This document shows, piece after piece, positions 62,569-64,000 of a stretch of 64,000 bases of DNA. The stretch spans positions 3,174,079-3,238,078 of the forward strand of contig NZ_CP045920.1 of the NCBI RefSeq assembly GCF_009660225.1. Reading direction: 5' to 3'. This stretch comes from Pseudactinotalea sp. HY158. GTDB lineage: Bacteria > Actinomycetota > Actinomycetes > Actinomycetales > Beutenbergiaceae. Both the position numbers and the translations under genes were made by a program. The notes beneath the pieces are model-generated. The model had not been told where the DNA came from, searched no databases, and was given only the letters and a program-made list of their open reading frames with translations. Numbering within the stretch: the first letter of the stretch is position 1; each line of letters begins with the position of its first letter.

Positions 62569-63606
62569 ATGAGCGACACTGGGCACGTGTCCGAGCCCAC
62601 CGCCCCGCTCCGTCCACCCCATCCAGCCCGGCCGCCCCGGCCGCCCCATCGAACCGATCGAACCGATCGAGCCGGAGTCGCCGCACCCGACCCCGCGACT
62701 CCCGCCGCGTCGTCCGCACTCGTGCGGGCGCTGACCGACTGGTTCGACGCGCACGCCCGGCCGCTGCCGTGGCGTTCGGCGGCCGGGGTGCGGGCGGCCG
62801 GCGGCCCGCGCGCCGACCACGCCTGGGGCGTGTTCCTCAGCGAGGTGATGAGCCAGCAGACCCCGATCTCCCGGGTCGAGCCGATCTGGCGGGAGTGGAT
62901 CCGCGCGTGGCCCACGCCGGCCGATCTCGCCGCGGCCACCCCCGCCGAGGTGCTGCGGTCCTGGCGTCACCTGGGCTACCCGCGCCGCGCGCTGCGGCTG
63001 CTCGAGGCCGCGGCGGCGATCACGCGCGACCACGGCGGGCGGGTGCCGGCGGCGGAGGCGGATCTGCTCGACCTGCCCGGCGTCGGCGCGTACACGGCCG
63101 CGGCCGTGAGCGCGTTCGCGTTTGGACGGCGCAGCGTCGTGTTGGACACGAACGTGCGGCGGGTGCTCGGCCGGGTCACCGGCGGGCTCGCCCTCCCGCG
63201 TCCGCACCTGCGCCGCGACGAGCAGCGCGGCGCCGCCGCGCTCGTTCCGGCGGACCCGGCCGCGGCGGCGACGTGGAACGCGGCCGTCATGGAGTTCGGC
63301 GCCCTCGTGTGCACGGCCGCCGCCCCGGACTGCTCCGCGTGCCCGCTCACGTCGTGCGCATGGCGGGAGGCGGGCTATCCCGCGGATGTGTTCCGGCGGC
63401 GCCGGCAGAGCTGGGCCGGCAGCGACCGGCAGGCGCGTGGCCGGATCATGGCGCAGCTGCGGGAGTCTCCCGAGCGCACGGCCGCCGAGCTCGCGGCGGG
63501 CGTGCCGGCGGCGGCTCCCGCGGGACAGCACGAGCGCGCACTCGCCTCCCTCCTCGCCGACGGGCTCGTGGCGCAGGTCGCGGGCGGGTACCGGTTACCC
63601 TCCTAG
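62569..63606 (+). CDS. mutY: A/G-specific adenine DNA glycosylase
   Basis: This enzyme removes adenine mispaired with 8-oxoguanine. The 345-residue protein has the catalytic Glu in GVFLSEVMSQQTPISRV, the helix-hairpin-helix DLPGVGAYTAAAVSAFAFG, and VVLDTNVRRVLGRV with the catalytic Asp. The iron-sulfur ligands are spaced C-x6-C-x2-C-x4-C, one residue shorter in the last interval than the usual x5. The first 45 residues are a Pro/Arg-rich tail. A GTG at 62587 is an alternative start. Confidence 0.93.
   Translation: MSDTGHVSEPTAPLRPPHPARPPRPPHRTDRTDRAGVAAPDPATPAASSALVRALTDWFDAHARPLPWRSAAGVRAAGGPRADHAWGVFLSEVMSQQTPISRVEPIWREWIRAWPTPADLAAATPAEVLRSWRHLGYPRRALRLLEAAAAITRDHGGRVPAAEADLLDLPGVGAYTAAAVSAFAFGRRSVVLDTNVRRVLGRVTGGLALPRPHLRRDEQRGAAALVPADPAAAATWNAAVMEFGALVCTAAAPDCSACPLTSCAWREAGYPADVFRRRRQSWAGSDRQARGRIMAQLRESPERTAAELAAGVPAAAPAGQHERALASLLADGLVAQVAGGYRLPS
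63596..63601 (+). promoter_or_regulatory. -10 hexamer for the membrane protein gene at 63608
   Basis: TACCCT, inside the end of mutY, lies 6 nt before the GTG. Confidence 0.45.
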
Positions 63607-63607
63607 G

Positions 63608-64000
63608 GTGATCCCCACCCCCGACCGCCCCGCCGGGCCCGAGCGCCCCGAGGTTCCCGGGCTCGACGAGATCCCCGCCGACGTCGTGCTCGCCCGCGGC
63701 GCCCGCGCGCTCCTACAGGCCCTACTCCTGTCGATCGGCATGGTCGTGCTGCTCGCGCTGGTGACCCTCGCGGCGATCGCGCTGGCCGGGCCGCAGCGCA
63801 CCGGCCCGATGATCACCGCCGGTCAGATCGTCACGGCCTGGGCCGCGGCGCTCGCCCTCGTCGGCGCGATCGTGTGCGGCCGGGGGCACCTGGAGGTGCT
63901 GCGCGATTCGCCCGATCCCCGCGGCGTCGCCGCCGTGCTCGCCGCGACGCAGCGACGACTCGCCTGGCTGCCGCGGCTCGTCGTGGCCGGCTGCATCGTG
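63608..64000 (+). CDS. hypothetical membrane protein, N-terminal part
   Basis: The open frame runs to the window edge (131 codons seen). A Pro-rich N-terminus precedes two clear membrane segments (LLSIGMVVLLALVTLAAIALA near 42-62 and VTAWAAALALVGAIVCG near 77-93). The start of a third (LPRLVVAGCIV) is at the edge. I do not recognise the family. It starts 1 nt after the mutY stop. Confidence 0.65.
   Translation, partial: MIPTPDRPAGPERPEVPGLDEIPADVVLARGARALLQALLLSIGMVVLLALVTLAAIALAGPQRTGPMITAGQIVTAWAAALALVGAIVCGRGHLEVLRDSPDPRGVAAVLAATQRRLAWLPRLVVAGCIV

Overview
The window is high-GC DNA from an actinobacterium, most likely of the Micrococcales type. The support is the complete menaquinone (not ubiquinone) pathway, NADH dehydrogenase I genes, LPxTG cell-wall proteins, a BldC-type regulator, DisA, a DUF222/HNH endonuclease, and many start codons placed 6-7 nt after a TAnnnT hexamer (leaderless transcripts). 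The species cannot be named from the sequence.

Layout. 1-5.7 kb: start of a nuo operon, a MenJ-like isoprenoid reductase, an unusual prpD-comA pair, and menG. 5.8-25.3 kb: the menaquinone genes menF, menD, menC (frameshifted), menB, menE and menA. They are interleaved with a sortase-anchored serine hydrolase, a BCCT osmolyte carrier, an HtrA protease, a DUF3048 lipoprotein and a 1414-residue sortase-anchored glycosidase. 25-31 kb: DUF4229 and PLDc_N proteins, then the system II cytochrome c maturation operon (histidine phosphatase, TlpA, CcdA, ResB, CcsB). Much of this gene set is also grouped in the M. tuberculosis chromosome (about Rv0525-Rv0562), so the block looks ancestral. 31-38.9 kb: MarR/YceI, glutaredoxin, a 32-residue basic protein, BldC, AcuC, TrkH/TrkA, a lower-GC DUF4760 gene and ProC.

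39-52.6 kb is the most coherent functional unit. It holds glutathione-independent formaldehyde dehydrogenase, FdhD, SelB, SelA, tRNA-Sec, SelD and a three-gene formate dehydrogenase operon. The catalytic subunit carries an in-frame UGA (residue 189), followed by a hairpin whose loop matches a bacterial SECIS. Together these encode oxidation of formaldehyde to formate and of formate to CO2, delivering electrons to the menaquinone pool whose synthesis occupies the first half of the window. Within this region are a broken, partly inverted PIN-domain toxin gene and a small toxin-antitoxin-like pair.

52.6-64 kb: M3 peptidase, RadA, a DUF222/HNH protein with collagen-like repeats, a 3-methyladenine glycosylase-type protein, DisA, MutY and membrane proteins. 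Unusual points include a GC-dinucleotide frameshift in menC, four intergenic arrays with a 10-bp unit, a 61-bp triple repeat beside menA, a DUF4229 gene running 267 bp antisense into menA, and a CRP-like site upstream of the formaldehyde dehydrogenase gene.
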